Positions 13,381 to 21,134 of a stretch of 26,503 nt of DNA are shown here, one piece after another. This DNA comes from Clostridia bacterium (GTDB lineage Bacteria > Bacillota_A > Clostridia > Oscillospirales > CAG-272): assembly GCA_017462125.1 (NCBI GenBank), contig JAFTRQ010000127.1:1-26503 (forward strand). Reading direction: 5' to 3'. The position numbers and the translations under genes are program-made. Position 1 is the stretch's first letter, and the number at the start of each line of letters is the position of its first letter. The notes beneath the pieces are model-generated. The model did not search any database. It saw only the letters and a program-made list of their open reading frames with translations, and was not told where the DNA came from.

Positions 13381-13872
13381 TCAACCGATCGCCGTCACGA
13401 CCTCACAGCCGAACAGCTCTTGCAAATAGCCTTCCATCGCGCCGGTGTCCTTCCAGATCGCCGAGCCGTACAGCGTAACGAATATGCGCTTCAACCGCCG
13501 ACCACCGTCCGCTTCCTCCGTCACGCTCACAGAAACCCTTATCTCATCCTCTGCAATATCAAAGCGCTCGGATAGCATCCTTGCGATTCCCGATTCGGTC
13601 TGTTCAAGCTCTGCCGACAGAAAATTTCCCTCAAAAATGCTTTCGTATTCAGGCGTCACGCTCTCCGTCCGTGGAATCAGATTTTGCAGATCCAACTCCT
13701 TCAAGCCTTGGATCATCGAAAGGATCGGCGAGATACAGACCGCGATGAGAACAAGCCCTACCGCAAATCGCACCGTCCTCCCGATACCGCCGCCCTCACC
13801 CTCCGGTGTCAGCGTCGTGATCACCGATCCCACCAAGCCAACGGTGATGACCGTAATAATATATTCCTTCAT
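13381..13872 (-). CDS. spoIIIAF: Stage III sporulation protein AF
   Basis: SpoIIIAF is a two-TM protein of the SpoIIIA complex. The 163-residue product has TM segments at about 4-22 and 34-54 followed by a soluble domain that the family shares with ring-forming proteins; IRVSVSVTEE and IFVTLYG fall in that part. It begins 3 bases after the spoIIIAE stop, with GGGGTG as the likely ribosome-binding site, so translation is probably coupled. Confidence 0.9.
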   Translation of the reverse strand: MKEYIITVITVGLVGSVITTLTPEGEGGGIGRTVRFAVGLVLIAVCISPILSMIQGLKELDLQNLIPRTESVTPEYESIFEGNFLSAELEQTESGIARMLSERFDIAEDEIRVSVSVTEEADGGRRLKRIFVTLYGSAIWKDTGAMEGYLQELFGCEVVTAIG

Positions 13873-13875
13873 TTT

Positions 13876-15042
13876 TCACCCCACAGCAGAGGCTGTTGTC
13901 GCAAAGATTCCCATAGCGATCAAGAAGACTGCCGCCGCCAAGACCGCCACGCCCTCAAGGTATCCGTATAAGCCCTCCAGCTCACCAAGCAGCCTCTGCT
14001 CGCTCCCACATCCAAGCATACCCGCCACAAATGCCGCCAAGGACAAAATCCCCCGCATAACCGCCAGCTCCAACAGCACGGGCAAAAGCATCAAAAGCAG
14101 AGAGATCATCCCGATCACCCCCACCGAGCCGCGGATCAGCTCTACCGAGGCCGCCATCGTTCCAAGCGTGGACGACACCGTACCGCCCGAGATCGGAACG
14201 AATCCCGACACGGCAAGCTTCACCCCTCGCATTGCAATGCCGTCTGCCTTTGCCGTAATTATGCTCTGTGCCCCAAGCGCCGTTGTCAGAAGCATCATAA
14301 CAAAGCCCAACGAGGTCGTGTACCATTTTCTGATCCTGCCCGAAAGATTCTGCCCCACCAACGCTCCGGCGCCGTCAAAGGCCGACAGCATCGACAGAGA
14401 GAGACAGACGCAAAAGACGGGGATCACCGTTTTGGCGCAAAAGAACTCACAAACGGCAAGGATCACGGAAAGCGACGCCGAGGCAGAAGCCGCTGCCGTC
14501 AGATTTCCTCCCATGGCGTACAAAACTCCCGACAGCGGCAAAAACGAGGCAACCGCAGAGAGCAGAGCTTGAAAATAAGCTTCGATATGCAGAAGTGACG
14601 CCACGGACACCTCGGCAATTACACAATACGTACTGAGCCGCACGCACAATTCAACGGTTTTGTTCGTCCCCGCGGCAAAGCATCCGCCAAGCAGATACAT
14701 CACAGCCGCAAGGATCACGGTTCCGCAAAGCAACGATAGGGTCGGCAGGAGTCTACCTACGCTTTCTTCAAGCAATTCACCCAACACCGACAGCAAATAT
14801 TCGGGATTGCTGACCCTTTGCGCGGCATCGCTGACCGCGTCACTATCAGAGGATTCCGCGCCGTCAGGCAAGATATCCGACACCGTGTCGGGCAAGGAAT
14901 CGATAAAGCTTCCATATTCCTCAGGCATCGTGCCGTGCTCTTCGCCATCCTCCGCGCCAACGCTCACAGCCCCCGCCCAAAGGATCAGCAAGCACAGAAC
15001 AAGCCAAGCCGCAAAAGAGCGCATTCTTCTTTTTATCATCAT
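13876..15042 (-). CDS. spoIIIAE: Stage III sporulation protein AE
   Basis: SpoIIIAE is the polytopic core membrane protein of the SpoIIIA complex, proposed to act as its transport or export gate. The open frame runs to 15189, but I place the start at 15042 (MMIKRR), giving 388 residues, the usual family length and a clean signal peptide (about 8-28, ending near SVGA). The longer version would overlap spoIIIAD deeply and add a non-family N-terminus. The ATG at 15042 lies 2 bases past the spoIIIAD stop with no strong Shine-Dalgarno site, suggesting coupling. Many hydrophobic segments follow, and the glycine/serine-rich stretch FVPISGGTVSSTLGT (about 277-291) is a hallmark of the family. Confidence 0.93.
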   Translation of the reverse strand: MMIKRRMRSFAAWLVLCLLILWAGAVSVGAEDGEEHGTMPEEYGSFIDSLPDTVSDILPDGAESSDSDAVSDAAQRVSNPEYLLSVLGELLEESVGRLLPTLSLLCGTVILAAVMYLLGGCFAAGTNKTVELCVRLSTYCVIAEVSVASLLHIEAYFQALLSAVASFLPLSGVLYAMGGNLTAAASASASLSVILAVCEFFCAKTVIPVFCVCLSLSMLSAFDGAGALVGQNLSGRIRKWYTTSLGFVMMLLTTALGAQSIITAKADGIAMRGVKLAVSGFVPISGGTVSSTLGTMAASVELIRGSVGVIGMISLLLMLLPVLLELAVMRGILSLAAFVAGMLGCGSEQRLLGELEGLYGYLEGVAVLAAAVFLIAMGIFATTASAVG

Positions 15043-15044
15043 TT

Positions 15045-15440
15045 TTACACCGTTTCCAGAAGCGAGGTCACGATCCCGATGATCTCGCGCACAAGGGGCA
15101 AGGCAAGCATCAAGATCTCCGCCTTGCCGCCAAGCTCCACGTAGTTTGCAAGCGTTCCCTCTCCGCAGTCGCGGCAAACCGACGCGCAAACGTGAGTCAA
15201 TACGGCAACGCAGAGAGCGCGCAAAAGCGTCGTCAGATACGTTGCCGTCGCTTGTGTCTCATAAACCTCCCGCAAATACGAGATGATCGGAGCAAGCCCG
15301 AGACAGCATCCCCCCGCCAACACGATCCCCGCCATGATCCTGACAAGGATAGCAAGATCGGCGCCCCACTTCTTCAACAGCATCACCGCCATCGTCGCGA
15401 TCAGCGCCACACCGAATATCTTAAAGACAAGCTCCTCCAT
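15045..15440 (-). CDS. spoIIIAD: Stage III sporulation protein AD
   Basis: SpoIIIAD is a small polytopic membrane protein of the complex. The 131-residue product has three or four hydrophobic segments (about 4-22, 29-54, 66-88, 105-128) and family wording such as YLREVYETQ and KAEILMLALPLV. Its ATG overlaps the spoIIIAC stop by one base (TGATG), with no Shine-Dalgarno site, so it depends on translational coupling to spoIIIAC. Confidence 0.93.
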   Translation of the reverse strand: MEELVFKIFGVALIATMAVMLLKKWGADLAILVRIMAGIVLAGGCCLGLAPIISYLREVYETQATATYLTTLLRALCVAVLTHVCASVCRDCGEGTLANYVELGGKAEILMLALPLVREIIGIVTSLLETV

Positions 15441-15637
15441 CAGAATCCGAAAACCGAGATCACAAGCTCAAACAGCTTTTCGATCTCCCCTATCAGCATG
15501 ATCAACACCACGATGATGCCCGCTACGGTAACAAGCATGGACTGCTCGTCCCTGCCCGATTTGGACAGGATCTGCGCCGCCGCGCTGACAAGGATTCCCA
15601 CTCCTGCTACCTTCAATATAAGTCCGATATCCAACAA
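15440..15637 (-). CDS. spoIIIAC: Stage III sporulation protein AC
   Basis: SpoIIIAC is a tiny two-TM membrane protein of the complex. The open frame has no ATG at its start. I choose TTG at 15637 (the adjacent TTG at 15634 is equally possible), because GGAGG (15642-15646) lies 4 or 7 bases upstream and the resulting 64-65 residues match the usual family length of about 65-68. The TTG at 15676 would give 78 residues and lie before this RBS. The sequence after the start, LDIGLILKVAGVGILV, and GRDEQSMLVTVAGIIVV are typical. Confidence 0.9.
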   Translation of the reverse strand: MLDIGLILKVAGVGILVSAAAQILSKSGRDEQSMLVTVAGIIVVLIMLIGEIEKLFELVISVFGF

Positions 15638-15677
15638 TATTCCTCCATCCGCTCCTTTTGAGCCGAGTCTTATCAAA

Positions 15678-16151
15678 TCACCACAGCAATATCATCAGGC
15701 ACAAGGCAAGACAGATACACAGCGCGCTCCCCACACGGCTTTGCGCATTTACCCGCTCCGCGATCTGATTGCGCCTGCTTTCCAATACCGATATATAGTG
15801 CTCGCATCGCCTCACCTGCTCCTCTCTGAAGATCGATCCGAATTCCGCCGTGAAGGCAGCGACCTGTCGCAAGCCTTCCTCATCAAGATAGATGCGACAT
15901 TCCTCGATCAGCTCCTCAAGAGAGCTTACACCCGTAGAGCAGTTGCAATCCCTGCAGATCTCGGGAGGCAACGAGCCCAAAATATCCGAAAGCGGTCTCG
16001 CATAGCAATCCACCTGCCCCTTGACGTAAAAGATCAGGGCGAGGATGCCGTCCACCGTTCGGAGCCGTCTGCGTTGATATTGACAGATCGCAACGGCAAG
16101 AATGATCCCCGTCAAAGCCAATATCAAGCTTCCAATCAGCTTTGCCGTCAT
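15678..16151 (-). CDS. spoIIIAB: Stage III sporulation protein AB
   Basis: SpoIIIAB is a membrane-anchored helical protein with TMs at both ends, resembling GspF-type platform proteins. The frame is open to 16343, but the ATG at 16151 (MTAKLIGSLIL) gives 157 residues, near the family norm, with GGGGGA a few bases upstream and a one-base overlap (TGATG) with the spoIIIAA stop. The adjacent GTG at 16154 is an alternative. TM segments lie at about 5-24 and the last 18 residues; between them the QRRRLRTVDGILALI motif is characteristic. Confidence 0.92.
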   Translation of the reverse strand: MTAKLIGSLILALTGIILAVAICQYQRRRLRTVDGILALIFYVKGQVDCYARPLSDILGSLPPEICRDCNCSTGVSSLEELIEECRIYLDEEGLRQVAAFTAEFGSIFREEQVRRCEHYISVLESRRNQIAERVNAQSRVGSALCICLALCLMILLW

Positions 16152-17083
16152 CACAATTCCCCCTTCTTCCCTTCGGCGTCCTCCCAGAGGCAGACGTCGT
16201 ATGCAAAATCCATATTGCCCGATCTTTTTATCCCAACGTACGCCCCGAAGATCCTCGCCTCGTGAAGCAGGCGGATGCCCGTTCTTGACAACAGCTCTCC
16301 AACACCGGAGGCGTGCGCGGACGCAATCAAGGGAACACCGCAATTATGCGAACTGACCAACGCCATCGCCTCCTCATAATCCCCGATCTCGTCACAAACG
16401 ATGACCTGAGCGGAAAGGGTTCGCGTGGCGATCTCGATGCCAAGCCTGCGCGGGTATCCCGAGAGCACGTCAAGACAGCTTTTTGCTCCGTCTGCGGAAA
16501 ACGACAGCTCACCTCTGGTGTCGATCACCGCGGTGCGCAACGGATTCTTCCCCGATGAAAGCACCGCGATCACACCTCGCAAAAGAGTTGTTTTCCCCAC
16601 TCCGGGCGGAGCGTAGATCAGCACCCCTCGCGTAAGATCAAAGCGGCGGATCAGATCGCATATCGGCTCCCCCACCCGTCTTGTCCTGTGCGGAAGTCGA
16701 ATCGCCAACGACGTGATCTCATGCACGCCGATCACCCGCTCGCCTTCGCTTGCCGCCCTTCCCGCAACGCCAACGCGCACACCGTCGGACAGCGACACGT
16801 ATCCCTGCTTAATGGTATCGGTGTAAGCATATAGTGAGCCCGAGCACATCTGCGTCAGCACGGCTTCAATCTCCGCGCCGTCCAGAACGGTTGCAAGCAT
16901 TCTGTTGCCCGTGGGAAGCGTTATGGAGGCCTGTCTGCCGCGGCGCAAGCGTATCTCCTCGATGGCTCCGCCCTCCCAAGCCCTTCCGATCTCGTCGACA
17001 AGGCGGTACGGCAATGCGGATAACACCGATAAGGGAACCTCTTCCGCAAGCTCCCGCCTCGGTCTGATATGTACGATCTGCAT
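16151..17083 (-). CDS. spoIIIAA: Stage III sporulation protein AA, ATPase
   Basis: SpoIIIAA is the cytoplasmic secretion-type ATPase that energises the SpoIIIA complex. Its Walker A motif APPGVGKT is at about residues 158-165 and the Walker B region VIVCDEIGD at about 230. The first start in frame is TTG at 17101, but I place the start at the ATG at 17083 (MQIVHIRPRRE), giving 310 residues, close to the Bacillus protein. The purine-rich stretch AAGGGCGGTGAGGGA upstream serves as ribosome-binding site, though its spacing is not ideal. It is the first gene of the operon; sigma-E control in the mother cell is expected from Bacillus and a sigma-E-like -10 is nearby. Confidence 0.94.
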   Translation of the reverse strand: MQIVHIRPRRELAEEVPLSVLSALPYRLVDEIGRAWEGGAIEEIRLRRGRQASITLPTGNRMLATVLDGAEIEAVLTQMCSGSLYAYTDTIKQGYVSLSDGVRVGVAGRAASEGERVIGVHEITSLAIRLPHRTRRVGEPICDLIRRFDLTRGVLIYAPPGVGKTTLLRGVIAVLSSGKNPLRTAVIDTRGELSFSADGAKSCLDVLSGYPRRLGIEIATRTLSAQVIVCDEIGDYEEAMALVSSHNCGVPLIASAHASGVGELLSRTGIRLLHEARIFGAYVGIKRSGNMDFAYDVCLWEDAEGKKGEL

Positions 17084-17105
17084 TCCCTCACCGCCCTTCA
17101 AGGAC

Positions 17106-17113
17106 AGTATATG
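17106..17113 (-). promoter_or_regulatory. Possible sigma-E -10 element of the spoIIIA operon
   Basis: On the minus strand CATATACT matches the sigma-E -10 consensus CATACAMT at 7 of 8 positions, with a predicted start about 15 bases before the spoIIIAA ATG. No convincing -35 is seen, so this rests on one element plus expected regulation. If right, the TTG start at 17101 is excluded. Confidence 0.3.
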
Positions 17114-17183
17114 TGGCAGAGATGGTTTTCAGAACGGGTTGTAAAAAAACGGTGATTTGCGATTTATCGGTGAGTAAACATAT

Positions 17184-17260
17184 CGTAGGGCGGGGGTTTA
17201 TCTCCCGCCGTGACGAACGATAAAACCTATGTAGCGGCGGGAGCAAGCCCCCGCCCTACG
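17184..17260. repeat. GC-rich inverted-repeat element (MITE/REP-like)
   Basis: CGTAGGGCGGGGG (17184-17196) and CCCCCGCCCTACG (17248-17260) are perfect 13-bp inverted repeats; a second nested pair (CTCCCGCCG with CGGCGGGAG) lies inside. Elements with GTAGGGCGGGGG ends are widespread in gut Clostridia. The surrounding gap 17102-17382 between spoIIIA and the flavodiiron terminator holds no gene that I can support. Confidence 0.8.
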
Positions 17261-17382
17261 GTTTGGAATGTCGCTCAACTCACCAACAAATCATAATTTG
17301 AACAATGAATCAGTTTAATCAGCAGGCGACGTTGCAGAACAGGCTCCCTTATACGTAGCCGATAGTATTAGAGCTGTGCCCA

Positions 17383-17420
17383 TAAAAGATATCCCCCCGT
17401 TTTTTCACGGGGGGATATCT
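17383..17420 (-). terminator. Terminator of the flavodiiron gene
   Basis: A perfect 14-bp stem (17387-17400 with 17407-17420) with a 6-base loop is followed on the minus strand by TTTTATG. It lies about 23 bases past the stop codon. Confidence 0.9.
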
Positions 17421-17442
17421 CTTATAAATAATTTCATTAAAA

Positions 17443-19311
17443 TCACCCATAAATCGGCTCAAAATCCTCTGCGGGATGCTTGCACCAAGGGCACTTGAAG
17501 TCAGCGGGAAGCTCTGCGCCTTCATATTCGTATCCGCAGATCTTGCAGCGCCAGCCCACGATCTTCTTCTCTTCCGCCTTTTCCTCAGTAGTATGCGCTT
17601 CCTTCTCAACGGGAGCCTTGGGCTTGATATTTGCAAAGTAATATGCATACGTCACGGAAGGCTTGTCGGAAAGCACCCTTGCCTCGGTCACATCGGCTAC
17701 AAACAGCGTATGCGTGTCAAAATCGCGGCTGTAAATGACCTTGGCGGAAATATAGGAGTTTGACTGCGCGGTCAGATACTTCAAGCCGTTTGCGCTTTCG
17801 GCAACGGCATCAAAGCCGTCAAGCTTATCGGTATCGCGTCCGCTTGCAAAGCCAAAGCGCTTGAAAATATCAAAGGTTGCACTCTCGTCAAGAACAGACA
17901 GATTGAACACACCGGTTTTGGCAATGGTTGCGCAGGTGTAATTATCCTTATTCACAGCAATGGTAATGCGCTTGGGGGTATCGGTCAGCTGAACCGTCGT
18001 GTTGATGATACAAGCGTTATCCTTCTTGCCGTCGTTGGTAAAGAGCGCGAACAATCCGTAGGAAAGCTTGAACATCGCTTTCTTTTCGATCTCGCCCACC
18101 GCAACGCTCTGTACGGGGAGCGTCGCCTCGATGGCATCGGCAAGCGCGCGCAGCTCATCAAGCGTATTGCTCTTCACAGCGGAACGGACGGTTACCGTGT
18201 TTTCAATCACCGCAGTATCCTTGATCTTGGACACAAGCTCACGCATCTGCTTACCCGATGCAGGTGCCCAGGAGCCGTTTTCAATGAAAGCAACCGTACG
18301 CTTCTTTACGTTGTGCGCCACGACGTCGTAAAGCAAGGATTCCATATTGACAAATATGCCCGCGTTATACGTGGTGGAAGCAAACACAACGTGGCTGTAT
18401 TTAAAGATCGCGGAAATGATCTCGGAGGCGGGAGTGACCGACACGTCAAACATCACGGTCTTGATTCCCTTCTCGCGGAGCATAGTCGACAAAATTTCTG
18501 CCGCGTTCTCGGTATTTCCGTACACCGAAGCGTATGCGATCACAACACCGCTTACCTCGGGAGTATAAGTCGCCCATTTCACGTATTTTTCAACGAAATA
18601 TCTGATATTCTCACGCCAAACGAAGCCGTGGAGAGGGCAAAGAAGCTTGATATCAAGTCCCGCCGCCTTTTTCAGTACGGATTCCACCTGTGTGCCGTAT
18701 TTTCCCACGATATTGGTGTAGTATCTTCTGGCTTCTTCCAGATAATCGCGATCGAAATCCACCTCATCGGCAAAAATAGCACCGTTGAGTGCACCGAAAT
18801 GACCGAACGCGTCGGCCGAGAACAGGATTCCGTCTGTCATCTCATAACTCATCATAACCTCGGGCCAATGCACCATAGGAGCGTTGACAAAGGTCAGCTT
18901 GTGTGCGCCAAGCTCAAGAACGTCGCCCTCGTTCACAATATGTGCGCGGGAGTCGATGTCAAATTCAAAAAACTGCTTGATCATACCCGCGATCTTTGCG
19001 TTGCACACGATCTTCGCCTCGGGATAGCGGCGAACGAACTCACCCATGGTAGCCGCGTGGTCGGGCTCCATATGGTGGACCACAAGATAATCGGGCTGTC
19101 TGTCACCGAGCACGTGCTCAAGATTCTCAAAAAACACGCGGGAAACAGCCTTGTCTACGGTATCGAAAACCGCAATTTTTTCGTCCTCAAGAACGTAAGA
19201 ATTATAAGATACTCCGTCGGGCACGGAATAAACGCCCTCAAACATCGCAAGACGGCGATCGTTTCCGCCAACCCAAGTCAGAGTGTCGGTAATTTTTCTT
19301 GTACAGTACAT
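17443..19311 (-). CDS. Flavodiiron protein fused to flavin reductase and rubredoxin domains
   Basis: This 622-residue cytoplasmic enzyme probably reduces O2 to water and/or NO to N2O, protecting an anaerobe. Domains in order: a beta-lactamase-like diiron domain (about 1-250) with all expected ligands (His80, Glu82, Asp84, His85, His148, Asp167, His228); a flavodoxin domain (about 255-400) with the FMN loop SVYGNT; a flavin reductase-like domain (about 408-570, AMFKLSYGLFALFT and CIINTTVQLT); an acidic and lysine-rich linker; and a C-terminal rubredoxin with Cys589, Cys592, Cys607 and Cys610. The fusion could carry the whole electron path from NAD(P)H-reduced flavin to the diiron site in one chain. 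AAAGGA lies 6 bases before the ATG at 19311. It stands alone, closed by a strong terminator. Oxygen versus NO preference cannot be read from sequence. Confidence 0.94.
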   Translation of the reverse strand: MYCTRKITDTLTWVGGNDRRLAMFEGVYSVPDGVSYNSYVLEDEKIAVFDTVDKAVSRVFFENLEHVLGDRQPDYLVVHHMEPDHAATMGEFVRRYPEAKIVCNAKIAGMIKQFFEFDIDSRAHIVNEGDVLELGAHKLTFVNAPMVHWPEVMMSYEMTDGILFSADAFGHFGALNGAIFADEVDFDRDYLEEARRYYTNIVGKYGTQVESVLKKAAGLDIKLLCPLHGFVWRENIRYFVEKYVKWATYTPEVSGVVIAYASVYGNTENAAEILSTMLREKGIKTVMFDVSVTPASEIISAIFKYSHVVFASTTYNAGIFVNMESLLYDVVAHNVKKRTVAFIENGSWAPASGKQMRELVSKIKDTAVIENTVTVRSAVKSNTLDELRALADAIEATLPVQSVAVGEIEKKAMFKLSYGLFALFTNDGKKDNACIINTTVQLTDTPKRITIAVNKDNYTCATIAKTGVFNLSVLDESATFDIFKRFGFASGRDTDKLDGFDAVAESANGLKYLTAQSNSYISAKVIYSRDFDTHTLFVADVTEARVLSDKPSVTYAYYFANIKPKAPVEKEAHTTEEKAEEKKIVGWRCKICGYEYEGAELPADFKCPWCKHPAEDFEPIYG

Positions 19312-19372
19312 ATCGATTCCTTTCCAAACTTCAATTATAATATAGATTATTTACCAAGCCTACGGCTTTTAT

Positions 19373-20158
19373 TTAGCGATAGATCCGATCAAGCTCCTCC
19401 GATCGCATACGGAGAAACGCTATGACCATATAAACGGTGGTTGCCACGGCAAGTATTACCGTGATTGTTATCGTGATGGGCTCCCATATCGTTCCCTCAC
19501 CGCAGGTCGGCACCACCGCACCGCAGAAATTAAATACCGCGTGCAAGATCACGCAAAGCCAAAGGTTTGCGGTCTTCAGAAGCACTACAGAGCACATCGC
19601 GCCGATCAGAAAGCTGTATCCGATCTGCATCAGCACGGCTACGGGAGACGCGCCGAAAAACACGTTGACAAAATGGACCGCTCCAAACACCGCCGAGGAA
19701 AGCACGATCGACCAGAACTGCCCCTTTTTAGTTGTTCTTCTCTTTTCCAAGAATCCAAGGAGAACCACACCGCGAAAGCAGGTCTCCTCAAAAAGTCCCA
19801 CGCAAAAGCACTCCGCGAAAAGCAACCACACCATCCACGAAGGAGAATTTACCGTTGCGATCCCCGACAAAAGCGGATAGATCGGCAGGTTGTTCACCAC
19901 CACCGCGATGGCAGGCAACGCAAATAAGATCGCTCTCCCAAAGGGCTTGCGGAATGGATTCATCACCTTATAACCAAGATAGATCAACAGCGTAATGAAG
20001 ATCACGCCGCCGATGGCGCGCGTCAGCGTCATCTCCACCAGATCTTGGACTGCAGGATCGTCAATCTCTCCGAAAAGCTTCTCCACGCCAAAGAACTCAC
20101 AGAGCAAAAGCAGCAGCACGGAAACCACTGTTATGAGAATGCAAATCTTACGCTTCAT
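19373..20158 (-). CDS. CPBP (CAAX protease/bacteriocin-processing) family membrane protease
   Basis: This 261-residue polytopic protein belongs to the CPBP/Abi intramembrane metalloprotease family. Its conserved motifs are Glu124-Glu125 with Arg129 (FEETCFRG), the FGAVHF histidine motif and HAVFNF near the C-terminus. There are about seven or eight hydrophobic segments. The ATG at 20158 overlaps the last 11 bases of lgt and has GAGGATCGG 2-6 bases upstream inside lgt, so the two genes are translationally linked. The substrate is not predictable: family members process prenylated proteins, peptides or bacteriocins, or act in immunity, and many are uncharacterised. The link to lipoprotein maturation is only by position. 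Confidence 0.88.
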   Translation of the reverse strand: MKRKICILITVVSVLLLLLCEFFGVEKLFGEIDDPAVQDLVEMTLTRAIGGVIFITLLIYLGYKVMNPFRKPFGRAILFALPAIAVVVNNLPIYPLLSGIATVNSPSWMVWLLFAECFCVGLFEETCFRGVVLLGFLEKRRTTKKGQFWSIVLSSAVFGAVHFVNVFFGASPVAVLMQIGYSFLIGAMCSVVLLKTANLWLCVILHAVFNFCGAVVPTCGEGTIWEPITITITVILAVATTVYMVIAFLRMRSEELDRIYR

Positions 20159-20999
20159 CCCGATCCTCTTTCACCACAGCCGATTCCGCAGCCGATTCTG
20201 CAGCCTGCTCGGCATTCCGTTCAATGCGGTTGCAAATATAGCGCTCAAGAAAGATCAGACCAACGCCTGCCAGCACCATCAAAACAGCAATAAACTGCGA
20301 AGGAGTCAGGCTGGTAAAGGAGATAGAGCCGCGGTAATCGCGCCGCAAATACTCCACAACAAAGCGCCATACACCGTAAACCATCACGTACACCGAAAGG
20401 TTATAGCGCTTGCCGTCTCTTGCCCGCATAAAGAGCAATGCGAAAAGAGCAAAGAGGAAGATCGCCTCAAAAAGCTGAACGGGAACGTATTTCCGATAAC
20501 CCATATCGCCGTACATCAGAATTCCGAGCCAGCTGTCGGTGGGTGCTCCGTGGCAACAGCCTGCCGTCAAGCATCCGATCCGTCCGAAGGCATGCGCCAC
20601 AACGATGGAAGGCGCGCCGCAACGGGCAATATTGAAAAAGTTGTTTTTATGGTAGCCCTTGAGCGCATCGGTCTTGAAAACAAGTCCGCCAAAGCCGAAA
20701 TAAAGCACGAGAAACACGGTAACTCCGCCAATCAAGCCGCCGTAAAACGTTGCGCCCGTATTGGTCACGATCTCAAATTTTCCCGTGCTCTCCACGTTAT
20801 AGAGCGCCTGGAACAGGATCGCCGAGCCAAAGCCCAGAGCGATCGCCATCACACCGACGATCATAGAATAGCTCTGTAGCTTATTCTTGATCCTTGAGCG
20901 GTCTGCAAGATAACTGAATGAAAAAAAGCAGGCAATGATGCCGACGCAGATCAAAAGATCGTACAGCGTCAAGCCAAATACTATTTTATGGGGATACAT
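20148..20999 (-). CDS. lgt: Prolipoprotein diacylglyceryl transferase
   Basis: Lgt transfers diacylglycerol from phosphatidylglycerol to the lipobox cysteine of prelipoproteins in the membrane. The 283-residue product has about seven TM segments, the Lgt signature HAFGRIGCLTAGCCHG (about 140-155), and a later WRFVVEYLRRDYRG segment with the conserved Arg and Glu. The C-terminal 25 residues (RNAEQAAESAAESAVVKED) are an alanine/glutamate-rich tail beyond the usual end. GGAGG lies 4 bases before the ATG. Its lipid substrate is made downstream of PgsA, whose gene is also in the window. An Lgt-like paralogue is possible, but the signature is complete. Confidence 0.92.
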   Translation of the reverse strand: MYPHKIVFGLTLYDLLICVGIIACFFSFSYLADRSRIKNKLQSYSMIVGVMAIALGFGSAILFQALYNVESTGKFEIVTNTGATFYGGLIGGVTVFLVLYFGFGGLVFKTDALKGYHKNNFFNIARCGAPSIVVAHAFGRIGCLTAGCCHGAPTDSWLGILMYGDMGYRKYVPVQLFEAIFLFALFALLFMRARDGKRYNLSVYVMVYGVWRFVVEYLRRDYRGSISFTSLTPSQFIAVLMVLAGVGLIFLERYICNRIERNAEQAAESAAESAVVKEDRDEA

Positions 21000-21090
21000 A
21001 CGCCCTCCTCACCGTAGTTTAAAATTGAAACGCTTCATTCCGTCCTTGATCCGTCAAAGACAGAATGAAAAGCTTCAACATCTTACATAC

Positions 21091-21125
21091 TTATGCTTGT
21101 CTGCCCATCGGGCAGACAAGCATAA
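21091..21125. terminator. 16-bp perfect hairpin between ftsK and lgt
   Basis: TTATGCTTGTCTGCCC (21091-21106) and its exact complement (21110-21125) are separated by 3 bases. It lies 10 bases past the ftsK stop. No T run follows on the minus strand, so it may be a processing or stabilising hairpin rather than a classic terminator. Confidence 0.55.
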
Positions 21126-21134
21126 GCGGTTTGT

